Shown: positions 26,531-34,886 of the stretch, piece by piece | How the letters are laid out: the number at the start of each line of letters is the position of its first letter | Position numbering within the stretch: the first letter of the stretch is position 1 | NCBI RefSeq assembly: GCF_011250515.1 | Contig: NZ_JAANOP010000001.1 | Span: forward strand, 682,001 to 746,000 | Reading direction: 5' to 3' | Length of the DNA stretch: 64,000 nucleotides | DNA from: Aquirufa ecclesiirivi | GTDB lineage: Bacteria; Bacteroidota; Bacteroidia; Cytophagales; Spirosomataceae | Translations under genes and position numbers: made by a program | Notes under the pieces: model-generated | The model's input: only the letters and a program-made list of their open reading frames with translations | The model's database searches: none | Told to the model about the DNA's origin: nothing

Positions 26531-27979
26531 CTACTTTAACAAAGAAACCAAAGCCTGAACACCAGGTTCAGTGAAATTTAAAATCCATGTAGGGTAAACA
26601 CCACCCGCTAAAACTAATGCGCAAAGTGGAATTAATACCCATTTCTCGGCTGCACTTAAGTCTTCAAAGTCTTTAGTGATACGTGAAAAGTTGCCAAACA
26701 TTGTTTTTTGAATCAGACGTAAAGTATATACAGCACCTAAAATAATGGTGATACCTGCCACTATACCTAAAATCATGTCATAGTCAAAAACACTTTTTAA
26801 TAGTAAAAACTCACCGATGAATCCATTGGTTAAAGGCAAGGCTACTGAACCTAAACTTAAAATGACAAAAGCTACCGTTAACACGTAAGAGTATTGAGTA
26901 ATACCCCCTAGCTGTGCTATTTCTCTCGATTTTGTTCTTCTTTCTATGATTTCAATGATGAAGAACAAGCCTACTATATTGATACCATGAGATAGCATTT
27001 GATATAAAGCTCCTTGGATACCTTCTAAGCTCTGGCTTAGAATACCTGCTGACATCAATCCAACGTGCGCAAAAGATGAATAGGCTAATAAGCGTTTTGC
27101 ATCTTTTTGTTGAATGGCAATAATAGAACCGTAAATGATTCCTATAACCGATAAAATAACCGCCGTATTTCCCCAAGTAATGATTCCTAAAGGGAACATG
27201 GGTAATACCAAACGGATTAGTCCATAAGTACCCATTTTCAACATAATCCCTGAAAGAAGCATCGTAGCTTGGGTTGGAGCTACCGTGTACGTATCTGGCT
27301 GCCAAGTGTGGAAAGGGAATATGGGCATTTTGATAGCAAAAGCAATAAAAAAGGCTAAGAATAAATTCCCTTGAATATGTTCTGGCAACATGATTGCCGT
27401 TTGGTATAAGGTTTCTATATCCGATGAATGACTTCCTGGAGTAACTAAATACACATAAATTAAACCAATCAACAAGAATAAAGAACCAAATAAGGTATAA
27501 ACAAAGAATTTGAACGTAATCGCATTTTTGTTTTCTCCTCCATAAATAGCTGCTAAGAAATAAATGGGTAGTAAAGAAGCTTCAAAGAAAAAGTAGAATA
27601 AAAAGGCATCTTTAGCAAGAAATGCTCCCATTAAGGCTGTTTGCATAGCGAGCATTAAACCTTGGTATTGGGAATTGTTGGCTTTATCCGAATTAGCGGT
27701 AGTGGCCACAATGAAGGGAACCATCAAGGCACATAGCGCTATTAGAATGCCATTTACCCCATCTACCCAAAGAGAAAATGAAATACCTGCCTCTTCAATC
27801 CATGGTTTGGTGAATACTAAACCATTTTCAGCAGCAGCGGCATCTTTTAATACCAATAGGGTAGCAACTAATTCAATGATGGACGCTATCAAAGAGATCG
27901 CAAACGCCTGTTTAGGCTTTGCAACCAAAAGAATGGCGCCTATAACAAGTGGGAAAAAGAGTATAAATAGTAATGACAT
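26531..27979 (-). CDS. nuoM: NADH-quinone oxidoreductase subunit M
   Basis: A 482-residue antiporter-like proton channel subunit of complex I. Conserved segments include FFEASLLPIYFL, PIFPFHTWQPDTYTVAPTQA and AYSSFAHVGLMS. About 14 membrane helices. It follows nuoL by 22 nt on the minus strand. Confidence 0.94.
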   Translation of the reverse strand: MSLLFILFFPLVIGAILLVAKPKQAFAISLIASIIELVATLLVLKDAAAAENGLVFTKPWIEEAGISFSLWVDGVNGILIALCALMVPFIVATTANSDKANNSQYQGLMLAMQTALMGAFLAKDAFLFYFFFEASLLPIYFLAAIYGGENKNAITFKFFVYTLFGSLFLLIGLIYVYLVTPGSHSSDIETLYQTAIMLPEHIQGNLFLAFFIAFAIKMPIFPFHTWQPDTYTVAPTQATMLLSGIMLKMGTYGLIRLVLPMFPLGIITWGNTAVILSVIGIIYGSIIAIQQKDAKRLLAYSSFAHVGLMSAGILSQSLEGIQGALYQMLSHGINIVGLFFIIEIIERRTKSREIAQLGGITQYSYVLTVAFVILSLGSVALPLTNGFIGEFLLLKSVFDYDMILGIVAGITIILGAVYTLRLIQKTMFGNFSRITKDFEDLSAAEKWVLIPLCALVLAGGVYPTWILNFTEPGVQALVSLLK

Positions 27980-28001
27980 ACCTTATTATTTCAAAGATGA
28001 A

Positions 28002-29882
28002 TTATAATATTCGTGAACGAAGTGTTAAAACTAAGATAAGCGCTATAGATACAACCATCATAAAAATATAGTAACCTACATTTCCAGTTTGAGCTTTTCT
28101 AATTTCATCTGAAGCCGTTTTAACTGTTTTTCCAACACCTTCCACAATTAAGTCAATCACCAAGAAATCAACCACTTGCGCAAAGAAGGTGGATAATACT
28201 TGGATCGGACGAACAAATACGAAATCGTATAATTCATCAATATAGAACTTACGATAAATGAATTTTTGAATGCCTTGAATCGACTCATCATTTCCAGGAA
28301 CCGCTTTTTGAATTCCGAAATAATAGATAGCAAAAATGGCGGGTAGGAATGCCGCTAATAAAGGAGCGCCCATTTCTAAACTGAAGAATGAAACCTCTCC
28401 AGCGGTGTGTGGCTCTGGTAAGATAGGGGCTAACCAATGCGCTAGGAACTCATTACCACCTGCAAAATGAGGCAGATTAATGAAACCTCCTCCTACAGAG
28501 AATACCGCTAAGATGATCAAAGGGATCGTCATGCTCCAAGGTGATTCATGTAAATGATGAGCCTGCTTTTCTGTTCCTCTAAAATCACCCCAAAAAGTTA
28601 GAATGAATACGCGGAACATGTAAAAGGAAGTCAAAGCCGAACCTAAAATAGCTAAACACCACATGGCAAAATCATGGTGGTATAATGCAGCTAAGATTTC
28701 ATCCTTAGAAAAGAATCCAGCAAAAGGGGGAATACCAGATATCGCAATAGTACCTAATAGGAAAGTCAAATAGGTAATGGGCATTTTACTTTTTAATCCT
28801 CCCATTTTACGAATGTCTTGTTCATCCGACATCGCATGGATAACCGATCCAGCTCCTAAGAACAACAAAGCTTTGAAAAAAGCGTGAGTCATTACATGGA
28901 AAAATGAAGCAGTGTAAGCAGATGCTCCTAGACCCATGAACATATATCCCAATTGAGAAACAGTTGAATAGGCCAATACTTTTTTGATGTCATTTTGGAA
29001 AAGACCAATGGCAGCACCTAATAAAGCTGTCGCTAAGCCAATCCAACCGACAAAATGTAAAACTTCTGGGCTTAATTCAAATAAGGCATTAGCACGAATA
29101 ACCATGTAAATACCTGCCGTAACCATGGTAGCAGCGTGTATCAATGCAGAAACCGGTGTTGGACCAGCCATGGCATCTGGTAACCAAGTAAATAAAGGTA
29201 TTTGGGCAGATTTACCCATGGCACCAATGAATAGACAGAATGCGATAAGACCCATATTCCCTACTTCTGTGCCGTCTTTAATCGTTGAAAAAATCGTTTG
29301 ATAATCCGTCGTTCCAAATTCTTGAATTAATAAGAAGATACCGACTAAGAAACCCAAATCACCTATACGGTTCATGATGAAGGCCTTTCTGGCGGCATCC
29401 CCATAACTGTTTTTCTGATTCCAGAATCCGATTAATAAATATGAACATAAACCAACCCCTTCCCATCCGATGAATAAGACGGTGAAGTTAGCTCCTAAAA
29501 CCAAGATCAACATAAAGAAGATAAACAGGTTTAAGAAGGAGAAGAACTTGCCAAATCCTGCATCATGAGCCATGTAACCCATGGAATACAAGTGAATTAA
29601 GGTGCCTACTCCAGTAATAACCAAAAGCATCATGATGGATAGGGCGTCGATCTGGAAAGCAAATGGAATGCTTAAATCTGCCACTTTGATCCAATCCGCT
29701 AATTGAATGATTTGTGTCTGACCGTCAAAATTTAAAAATAGTTGAAGGGAGATCACAAAGGCTACCAAAGGAGGGATGGTTCCCACGATTCCAGCGATTG
29801 ATTTCGATAATTTCGGATAAGCCAAACCATTGATGGCAAAACCAATCAGTGGTAAAAGAGGAATTAATAGAAGTAATGACAT
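28002..29882 (-). CDS. nuoL: NADH-quinone oxidoreductase subunit L
   Basis: The largest proton-pumping subunit of complex I, 626 residues. It has FIGWEGVGLCSYLLIGFW, PLFTWLPDAMAGPTPVSALI and AYSTVSQLGYMFMGLG, plus the long C-terminal lateral-helix region. It follows nuoK by 30 nt. Full length. Confidence 0.95.
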   Translation of the reverse strand: MSLLLLIPLLPLIGFAINGLAYPKLSKSIAGIVGTIPPLVAFVISLQLFLNFDGQTQIIQLADWIKVADLSIPFAFQIDALSIMMLLVITGVGTLIHLYSMGYMAHDAGFGKFFSFLNLFIFFMLILVLGANFTVLFIGWEGVGLCSYLLIGFWNQKNSYGDAARKAFIMNRIGDLGFLVGIFLLIQEFGTTDYQTIFSTIKDGTEVGNMGLIAFCLFIGAMGKSAQIPLFTWLPDAMAGPTPVSALIHAATMVTAGIYMVIRANALFELSPEVLHFVGWIGLATALLGAAIGLFQNDIKKVLAYSTVSQLGYMFMGLGASAYTASFFHVMTHAFFKALLFLGAGSVIHAMSDEQDIRKMGGLKSKMPITYLTFLLGTIAISGIPPFAGFFSKDEILAALYHHDFAMWCLAILGSALTSFYMFRVFILTFWGDFRGTEKQAHHLHESPWSMTIPLIILAVFSVGGGFINLPHFAGGNEFLAHWLAPILPEPHTAGEVSFFSLEMGAPLLAAFLPAIFAIYYFGIQKAVPGNDESIQGIQKFIYRKFYIDELYDFVFVRPIQVLSTFFAQVVDFLVIDLIVEGVGKTVKTASDEIRKAQTGNVGYYIFMMVVSIALILVLTLRSRIL

Positions 29883-29912
29883 AGTCGAATATGCGATGAA
29901 ATTGTGCTGAAA

Positions 29913-30242
29913 TTAATTTTTTAACTTATTAAGCACACCAATATCGATGCTTTGAATGTTACGATAAATCATAACGATAATCGCCAATCCCACAGCCACT
30001 TCGGCAGCAGCTACGGCCATAATAAAAAAGACAAATATTTGACCCGATGGATCCGAATAATACGAAGAAAACGCCGCTAGCAATAAATTCACCGCGTTGA
30101 GCATCAATTCGATTGCCATAAAAACAATGATGGCATTTCGGCGAGTTAGCACACCCAAGATTCCAATACAAAACAATGCTGAGCTCAGCATGATGTAATT
30201 GGTCAATGGAATGGTACGAATTATTTCTGGTATGGATTGCAT
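29913..30242 (-). CDS. nuoK: NADH-quinone oxidoreductase subunit K
   Basis: A 109-residue subunit with three membrane helices, matching NuoK. The conserved acidic residues are in [13 protein letters not shown] and [11 protein letters not shown], part of the proton path. It is the first gene of the nuoKLMN run. nuoA-J are not upstream (a DnaQ-like exonuclease gene is there), so the complex I genes are split in this genome. Confidence 0.93.
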   Translation of the reverse strand: MQSIPEIIRTIPLTNYIMLSSALFCIGILGVLTRRNAIIVFMAIELMLNAVNLLLAAFSSYYSDPSGQIFVFFIMAVAAAEVAVGLAIIVMIYRNIQSIDIGVLNKLKN

Positions 30243-30303
30243 GGTAAAAATGTAAGAGTCAAATAAACAAATTGCCTATTCAAACGAATGCTTTTATGCG
30301 GGG

Positions 30304-30311
30304 CAAAAATA
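30304..30311 (-). promoter_or_regulatory. Candidate -7 element of nuoKLMN
   Basis: TATTTTTG on the minus strand, 61 nt before the nuoK ATG, in the short gap after the exonuclease gene. No -33 box at standard spacing. Confidence 0.35.
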
Positions 30312-30347
30312 GGAAATAAACTGACAAAATAGAAATTATCTAGGTGT

Positions 30348-31157
30348 CTAACGCTGAAATCCTTTTAATTTAATTTCAGTCAATTTCCGTTTAGTGTCCA
30401 TCGGAAAATCCCCTTTCATCATCCAATCGTAATAGGATGGATCTGATTTTAACACTTCAGCGATTGGCCTACCAATGTGTTTGCCAAAATTGAATACCGC
30501 CACTTGGTCTTTATTGTACACCATTCGATTAGCAAAATCAATGGAATTGGAAGCACTTAATTGATGTAAAACAGCCACATCATTCTGAATAGGGAAATAT
30601 TCGTTTCCTTCCGTATCCTTCATAGCAGTTTTTTCATAGTGCTTTACTTGGGCATTTAAAACTTCCAACGTTGCTAACACATCTGCTTCAGCACCGTGAG
30701 CACCAATCAGGTCTTTTTGGCAATAAAACTTGTATGCCGCAGTTAAATTACGGGGCTCCATCATGTGGAATATCCGTTGAGCATCCACCAAACGTCTGTT
30801 TTTTGTATCGAAATCAACATCACTTCGAAGGAACTCCTCCACCAACATCGGTACATCAAAGCGGTTCGAGTTGAATCCAGCCAAGTCACATCCTTCTAAA
30901 AAAGAGGCCATGGACTTAGCAATCTGTTTGAAATTGGGCTCATCCTTCACGTCTTCGTCATAAATACCATGAACTAAAGATGCTTCTAGCGGAATAGGAA
31001 TCCCGGGGTTTACCCGACGGGTTTTAATATCAACCGTGCCATCAATATTTGCCTTAGCTATGGAAATCTCCACGATTCTATCTTTTTGTACCTGTATTCC
31101 GGTTGTTTCTAAATCAAAGAAGGCAAGCGGTTTGGTTAATTTCAGTTGATGCTCCAT
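30348..31157 (-). CDS. DnaQ-like 3'-5' exonuclease
   Basis: A 269-residue protein with the DEDD exonuclease fold: Exo I FFDLETTG (Asp15, Glu17), Exo II FNSNRFDVPML (Asp in the middle), and Exo III HGAEADVLATLEVL. These resemble the epsilon proofreading subunit of DNA polymerase III, but the C-terminal 90 residues (FNFGKHIGRPIAEVLKSDPS) form an extra domain seen in stand-alone bacterial exonucleases. The ATG at 31157 is chosen over a TTG nine codons upstream because the promoter element at 31182-31189 would overlap that TTG. Confidence 0.85.
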   Translation of the reverse strand: MEHQLKLTKPLAFFDLETTGIQVQKDRIVEISIAKANIDGTVDIKTRRVNPGIPIPLEASLVHGIYDEDVKDEPNFKQIAKSMASFLEGCDLAGFNSNRFDVPMLVEEFLRSDVDFDTKNRRLVDAQRIFHMMEPRNLTAAYKFYCQKDLIGAHGAEADVLATLEVLNAQVKHYEKTAMKDTEGNEYFPIQNDVAVLHQLSASNSIDFANRMVYNKDQVAVFNFGKHIGRPIAEVLKSDPSYYDWMMKGDFPMDTKRKLTEIKLKGFQR

Positions 31158-31181
31158 AGTATATTGCTCATAAAGGCTTCG

Positions 31182-31206
31182 CAAAGGTAAATGATTATTA
31201 CCTTTG
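31182..31206. promoter_or_regulatory. Divergent back-to-back promoter elements
   Basis: CAAAGGTAA (31182-31190), ATGATTA, TTACCTTTG (31198-31206) is a perfect 9-bp inverted repeat. Each arm holds a TACCTTTG -7 element, one for the exonuclease (minus) and one for the nucleotidase (plus). The plus-strand element ends only 4 nt before the nucleotidase ATG. Confidence 0.5.
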
Positions 31207-31210
31207 TTGG

Positions 31211-31918
31211 ATGATATTTCAGCCTAAAGCCATTTTTTTTGATTGGGACCATACCTTATGGGACCATGACCGCAATTCTCAAGAAGTTATTATAGAGTTG
31301 GTGGAAGAATTTGGCTTAGACAAACAAAGTCCACTACCGGTCTCCTCTATTTGGGAGACTTATCAACAAATCAATACCGCTTTATGGGATGATTATCAAA
31401 TGGGTTTAATATCACAAAATGAATTGCGCGAATCGCGTTTTTTGCGTTTTTTTCAAGCCATTCAAGTACAAGGGCCTGCCGATACATTCTCAGAACAATT
31501 TCTTTTCAGAACACCTCGTAAAACCCATTTGATGGAAGGAGCCCAAGAATTGTTAGAAGCTCTTTCACCACACTACCCTCTCTATATTTTAACCAATGGC
31601 TTTGAGGATATACAGCATATAAAAGTGACCTCTTCAGGACTAGGTCATCATTTTAAGGAATTGATCACTTCGCAAGGTGTCGGGGCAAAAAAACCTGAAT
31701 TAGCCTTTTTTGAACATGCCCTCCAACGTGCAAATTGCCAAGCACATGAAGCCTTGATGGTTGGGGATAATTGGCATGCGGATATTCATGGAGCGAATCA
31801 AGCAGGAATCCCAGCTATACATTATAATTTGTCGGATGCTTCAGAGGCCATTTGGCAAATATCGGACTTGAAACATGTGAAAAATCACTTGGAAATTTAT
31901 TCAAATAAGGATAATTGA
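31211..31918 (+). CDS. HAD hydrolase, YjjG-type 5'-nucleotidase
   Basis: A 235-residue HAD-superfamily protein with motif I FFDWDHTLWDHD (Asp11 nucleophile, Asp13), motif II YILTNG, and motif III/IV GAKKPELAFF and MVGDNWHADIHGA. The start and the N-x-x-x-L-x-E pattern after motif I match YjjG, a housecleaning pyrimidine nucleotidase that removes odd nucleoside monophosphates. The 3' end overlaps the converging nuclease-like gene by 22 nt. Confidence 0.87.
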   Translation: MIFQPKAIFFDWDHTLWDHDRNSQEVIIELVEEFGLDKQSPLPVSSIWETYQQINTALWDDYQMGLISQNELRESRFLRFFQAIQVQGPADTFSEQFLFRTPRKTHLMEGAQELLEALSPHYPLYILTNGFEDIQHIKVTSSGLGHHFKELITSQGVGAKKPELAFFEHALQRANCQAHEALMVGDNWHADIHGANQAGIPAIHYNLSDASEAIWQISDLKHVKNHLEIYSNKDN

Positions 31919-32520
31919 TTATCATTTGCCTTGCGGTCAAATATCTTTTTATCCCGAATGAATTTTTTATTTTCTTCCAAAAAAGAAATGAAACTCTCAA
32001 TTTGCTGGTATAAAGGATTGAAATCCACAGATTGCAAGTGGTAGGATTCTACATATACGTCGTTAAAATCCGTAATCACATAATCCAATTGCTCAATACC
32101 GTATTTCTGAAGACCAAGTAAATAAAGGTTTTGGTGGTTTTTAACGAAACGGCCAGGTTCATAAAAAGAGGTGCTTTTTAAATCAAAAGCTGTTTTGTCT
32201 CCCACACCGTCCACATAACCATAAATCATGGCATTTTTATAGCGGGATTCCACATAAAACTGAGTTTTATACTTATTCGGTAATAATTCTCGTGCTTTAT
32301 CAATGACCCCTTCTTGGAATAATTCTTCCCCTTCACCTAGAGTAACAGCACGTTCAAAATCCACACCCTTTTTTTGTGCTACCGTAGTCGGTTTTTTAAC
32401 CCGATTAATGCGCTCAATCATTTCAATTTCATCGACAATAATCTTGCCACTTCCATCGCGTGATTGATTAAGATATAAAGCGTAAGAATTGAGTAGGGTA
32501 GGGTATAAACGATACAGCAT
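31897..32520 (-). CDS. PD-(D/E)XK nuclease-like protein with C-terminal beta-clamp motif
   Basis: A 207-residue protein, not recognised as a named gene. Features: N-terminal YPTLLNSYALYL (6-17) and KGVDFERAV (51-59), which recall the entry motifs of RecB/Cas4-type nucleases; then G101-Y-V-D104, D113-L-K115 and Q130-x2-Y133, in the order of the PD-(D/E)XK active site (D, D-x-K, Q). The last residues are Q202-L-S-L-F206, identical to the consensus bacterial clamp-binding pentapeptide QL[SD]LF. It is the last gene of a five-gene operon that includes exodeoxyribonuclease III. A nuclease that acts at the replication clamp is inferred. Confidence 0.6.
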   Translation of the reverse strand: MLYRLYPTLLNSYALYLNQSRDGSGKIIVDEIEMIERINRVKKPTTVAQKKGVDFERAVTLGEGEELFQEGVIDKARELLPNKYKTQFYVESRYKNAMIYGYVDGVGDKTAFDLKSTSFYEPGRFVKNHQNLYLLGLQKYGIEQLDYVITDFNDVYVESYHLQSVDFNPLYQQIESFISFLEENKKFIRDKKIFDRKANDNQLSLFE

Positions 32521-32528
32521 GTTGCAAT

Positions 32529-32831
32529 TTATCCAATTTCAAGTCGAGATACAATCTCGTTTCCAATTAAGTGCTTTTCTGTAATTTCAGCGACATCTTC
32601 TAACTGAACATTGCCGTAAAATACACCTTCTGGATATACCACCATGGTGGGTCCTTTTCCACAGAAATCTAAACAACCTGCTTTTTGAATCCTAATTTTT
32701 TGATCACTACCTGTTTCTGCCCATTGGGCTTTGAATGCTTCGACTAAAGCCATTCCATGTTCAGATCCGCAACATTTTTTTGGCGCAGGCTTATCGTTGG
32801 TACAAATAAATACGTGTTTTTCGTAATGCAT
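32529..32831 (-). CDS. Thioredoxin-like [2Fe-2S] ferredoxin
   Basis: A 100-residue protein of the thioredoxin-like 2Fe-2S ferredoxin family. Four cysteines in the expected pattern, Cys10, Cys20/21, Cys53 and Cys57 (GCLDFCGKGPTMVVYPEGVF), would hold the cluster. It lies 5 nt after exodeoxyribonuclease III and 8 nt before the nuclease-like gene. The partner for electron transfer is unknown; location beside DNA-repair genes is notable. Confidence 0.85.
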   Translation of the reverse strand: MHYEKHVFICTNDKPAPKKCCGSEHGMALVEAFKAQWAETGSDQKIRIQKAGCLDFCGKGPTMVVYPEGVFYGNVQLEDVAEITEKHLIGNEIVSRLEIG

Positions 32832-32836
32832 TGGAA

Positions 32837-33598
32837 TTAGTTTAAATGTAAAACCACTGGGCAGTGGTCTGAATGTTTAACTTCGGGTAAAATTTGGGCA
32901 TGGGAAATTCGTTCACGTAAGGAATCGCTAACCAAATGATAATCAATGCGCCAACCTAAATTTTTCCCTCTAGCACCGGCTCGGTAACTCCACCAACTGT
33001 AATGATGAGGTTCAGCATTGATATGTCGGAAAGAATCCACAAATCCCGAATTAATAAAATTTTCCATCCATTCCCTTTCCTCAGGTAAAAACCCAGAACT
33101 ATTTGCATTGGATTTAGGATTGTGAATGTCGATAGCTTTATGACAAATATTGTAATCCCCGGAAATAATTAAATGAGGAATTTCTTTTTTTAATTGATCA
33201 ATGTATTGGTAGAAATCAGCTAGCCAAATCATTTTGAAACCTTGTCTTTCATCTCCGCTTGACCCAGAAGGCATGTACACACTCATCACGGAAAAATCCT
33301 CAAAATCAGCTCGGATGACGCGTCCTTCTGCGTCGTATTTTTCAATCCCACATCCAATCGTGACGGACTTTGGCGAAACTTTTGAAAAAATGGCTACTCC
33401 AGAATACCCTTTCTTTTGGGCTGAGTGCCAATAGATTTGATAGCCTAATGCCTCAATGGTAGAAATATCCACTTGCTCAATGTCAGCTTTCAATTCTTGC
33501 AAGCAAAGCACATCTGGATTTTCTTCTTTCAGCCAATCAATAAATCCTTTTTGAATAGCGGCTCTAATACCGTTAACATTGTACGAAATAATTTTCAT
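32837..33598 (-). CDS. xth: Exodeoxyribonuclease III (AP endonuclease)
   Basis: A 253-residue exonuclease-endonuclease-phosphatase fold enzyme that repairs abasic sites. Motifs: YNVNGIRAA (6-14), LQELKAD with the metal-binding Glu35, SGDYNICH, and the C-terminal SDHCPVVLHL with the catalytic Asp-His pair. Third gene of a five-gene operon. Confidence 0.94.
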   Translation of the reverse strand: MKIISYNVNGIRAAIQKGFIDWLKEENPDVLCLQELKADIEQVDISTIEALGYQIYWHSAQKKGYSGVAIFSKVSPKSVTIGCGIEKYDAEGRVIRADFEDFSVMSVYMPSGSSGDERQGFKMIWLADFYQYIDQLKKEIPHLIISGDYNICHKAIDIHNPKSNANSSGFLPEEREWMENFINSGFVDSFRHINAEPHHYSWWSYRAGARGKNLGWRIDYHLVSDSLRERISHAQILPEVKHSDHCPVVLHLN

Positions 33599-33602
33599 GA
33601 GC

Positions 33603-33968
33603 TTAAGCTTGTTCTGGATTAAATACTTCTGATTTGAAGTACTGAATGATGTGGGCTTTTATGAGAATTTCCTGTTCTTTAAGGGGCATTTGTGGTACCG
33701 CCTGTACTAAATTCCAATGTGGCCACCCTTCTGCATCTAAACCCTCCAAGGTGTAAAATCCGCTGAAGCTCAATACTTTACAGGTAGCAATGTGCATTAA
33801 ATCTTGTTTTTGCTCCTTAGTAAATGTCGCGTGACCTTTTCCCAATTCTTGAACTCCGATCAAAAACAAAACGGAGTCAACATCAGCAGGTCTTTTATTA
33901 AATTGATTTTCAAGGAAATCAAGAACTTGATTCCATTCAGATGAAACGATGCTAGGTTCAAAATCCAT
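33603..33968 (-). CDS. Conserved hypothetical protein
   Basis: A 121-residue soluble protein with no recognised domain. It starts MDFEPSIVSSEWNQ and has a helical N-terminal half and a FSGFYTLEGLDAEGWPHW segment. It lies 4 nt before exodeoxyribonuclease III and 16 nt after the preceding gene, so it belongs to the same transcript. Function unknown. Confidence 0.75.
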   Translation of the reverse strand: MDFEPSIVSSEWNQVLDFLENQFNKRPADVDSVLFLIGVQELGKGHATFTKEQKQDLMHIATCKVLSFSGFYTLEGLDAEGWPHWNLVQAVPQMPLKEQEILIKAHIIQYFKSEVFNPEQA

Positions 33969-33984
33969 GGGTAAGCAGAAACAT

Positions 33985-34599
33985 TTAATTCTGCAAAGCT
34001 ACTTTGAATTTGGCAGATTCAAGCACAGCTTGCTGACCTTTTGGGTTATTGGCGATTAAGATTAATTCACCTTCAACGAAATTCGACGTTATTTTTGTGA
34101 TATTGACACGACCCACGCCATTCTTAACCCCTTCATTGTTAGGCAAGCTAGATTCAAAGAAATTATTTTTATCCTGGTAATTATCCAGGTTTTTAATCAA
34201 ATTTCCAATATTGGAGATTTCTCCATCTCCTGGTATAAAATAAGTGCCTGGCCCCTTAACCTTGTAGATCTTTAAATAAACCGATTCTAGGTTTTTTTCT
34301 TGAGTACAAGTCAGTGTTAGGACGGGATTACCCATTTCATTTTTTACTTGAGCCTCAATATTCTTGGTTTCTATGCGGTGATAATTTTCATCATCAAAAA
34401 CAATTTTTCCGGCAAAAAAGCCAGGCTCAATAGGTTTTTCGGAAAATGAAGATTGATAACTAAACATAAATACAATGATTCCTAAACCCGCATACAGGAT
34501 ATTAATGGGGTATTTTACAAAGGAAATGAAGAAAACACCAATGGGGTTTTTATCAATTTTCTGCCAAAATCGGACTTTCGATGAAGTAGATTTGTTCAT
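33985..34599 (-). CDS. Hypothetical single-pass membrane protein
   Basis: A 204-residue protein with one membrane segment (about residues 29-45, INILYAGLGIIVFMFSY) and a beta-rich outer domain. The end (GVGRVNITKITSNFVEGELI) weakly resembles calycin-like lipoprotein domains such as DUF6252 of Bacteroidota. First gene of the operon that continues with the hypothetical, xth, ferredoxin and nuclease-like genes. Function unknown. Confidence 0.7.
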   Translation of the reverse strand: MNKSTSSKVRFWQKIDKNPIGVFFISFVKYPINILYAGLGIIVFMFSYQSSFSEKPIEPGFFAGKIVFDDENYHRIETKNIEAQVKNEMGNPVLTLTCTQEKNLESVYLKIYKVKGPGTYFIPGDGEISNIGNLIKNLDNYQDKNNFFESSLPNNEGVKNGVGRVNITKITSNFVEGELILIANNPKGQQAVLESAKFKVALQN

Positions 34600-34652
34600 A
34601 CTTTTTTTGGCTTAACAGGTAGAAACCGGAATGTTGAGAAGAAAATCAGCTA

Positions 34653-34683
34653 CAAAAATATTATAACTATACTGATTTGCCAA
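34653..34683 (-). promoter_or_regulatory. Promoter of the xth operon
   Basis: Minus-strand TTG (34681-34683), 20 nt, TATTTTTG (34653-34660), close to the Bacteroidota consensus; leader of about 50 nt to the ATG at 34599. Confidence 0.55.
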
Positions 34684-34760
34684 GATTTAGTCAATTATTT
34701 AATGTGTGATTTATTAAGTGGTTATTTTTTTTATAGTGAATGGAATTGTAAATCAATTGG

Positions 34761-34768
34761 TAAATTTG
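34761..34768 (+). promoter_or_regulatory. Candidate -7 element of ispH
   Basis: TAAATTTG within ATTGGTAAATTTG, the same 13-mer found before mreB. No good -33 box. It lies 41 nt before the upstream ATG (34809) and 119 nt before the family-typical ATG (34887). Confidence 0.4.
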
Positions 34769-34886
34769 AAAACTGTTAATCAATTTATTAGTTATTAAGG
34801 TTGTGTAAATGAAAGAGGATATCGGTCAAACTATTCTAAAGTATCGGTTCGCCAATGGTAGAACTGAAAAAAGAAATTTTAAAAAA

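Noticed and set aside
34809-34886. 26-residue N-terminal extension of IspH
   Set aside because: The frame is open, but the residues are basic and not family-like, and the ATG at 34887 gives the normal length.
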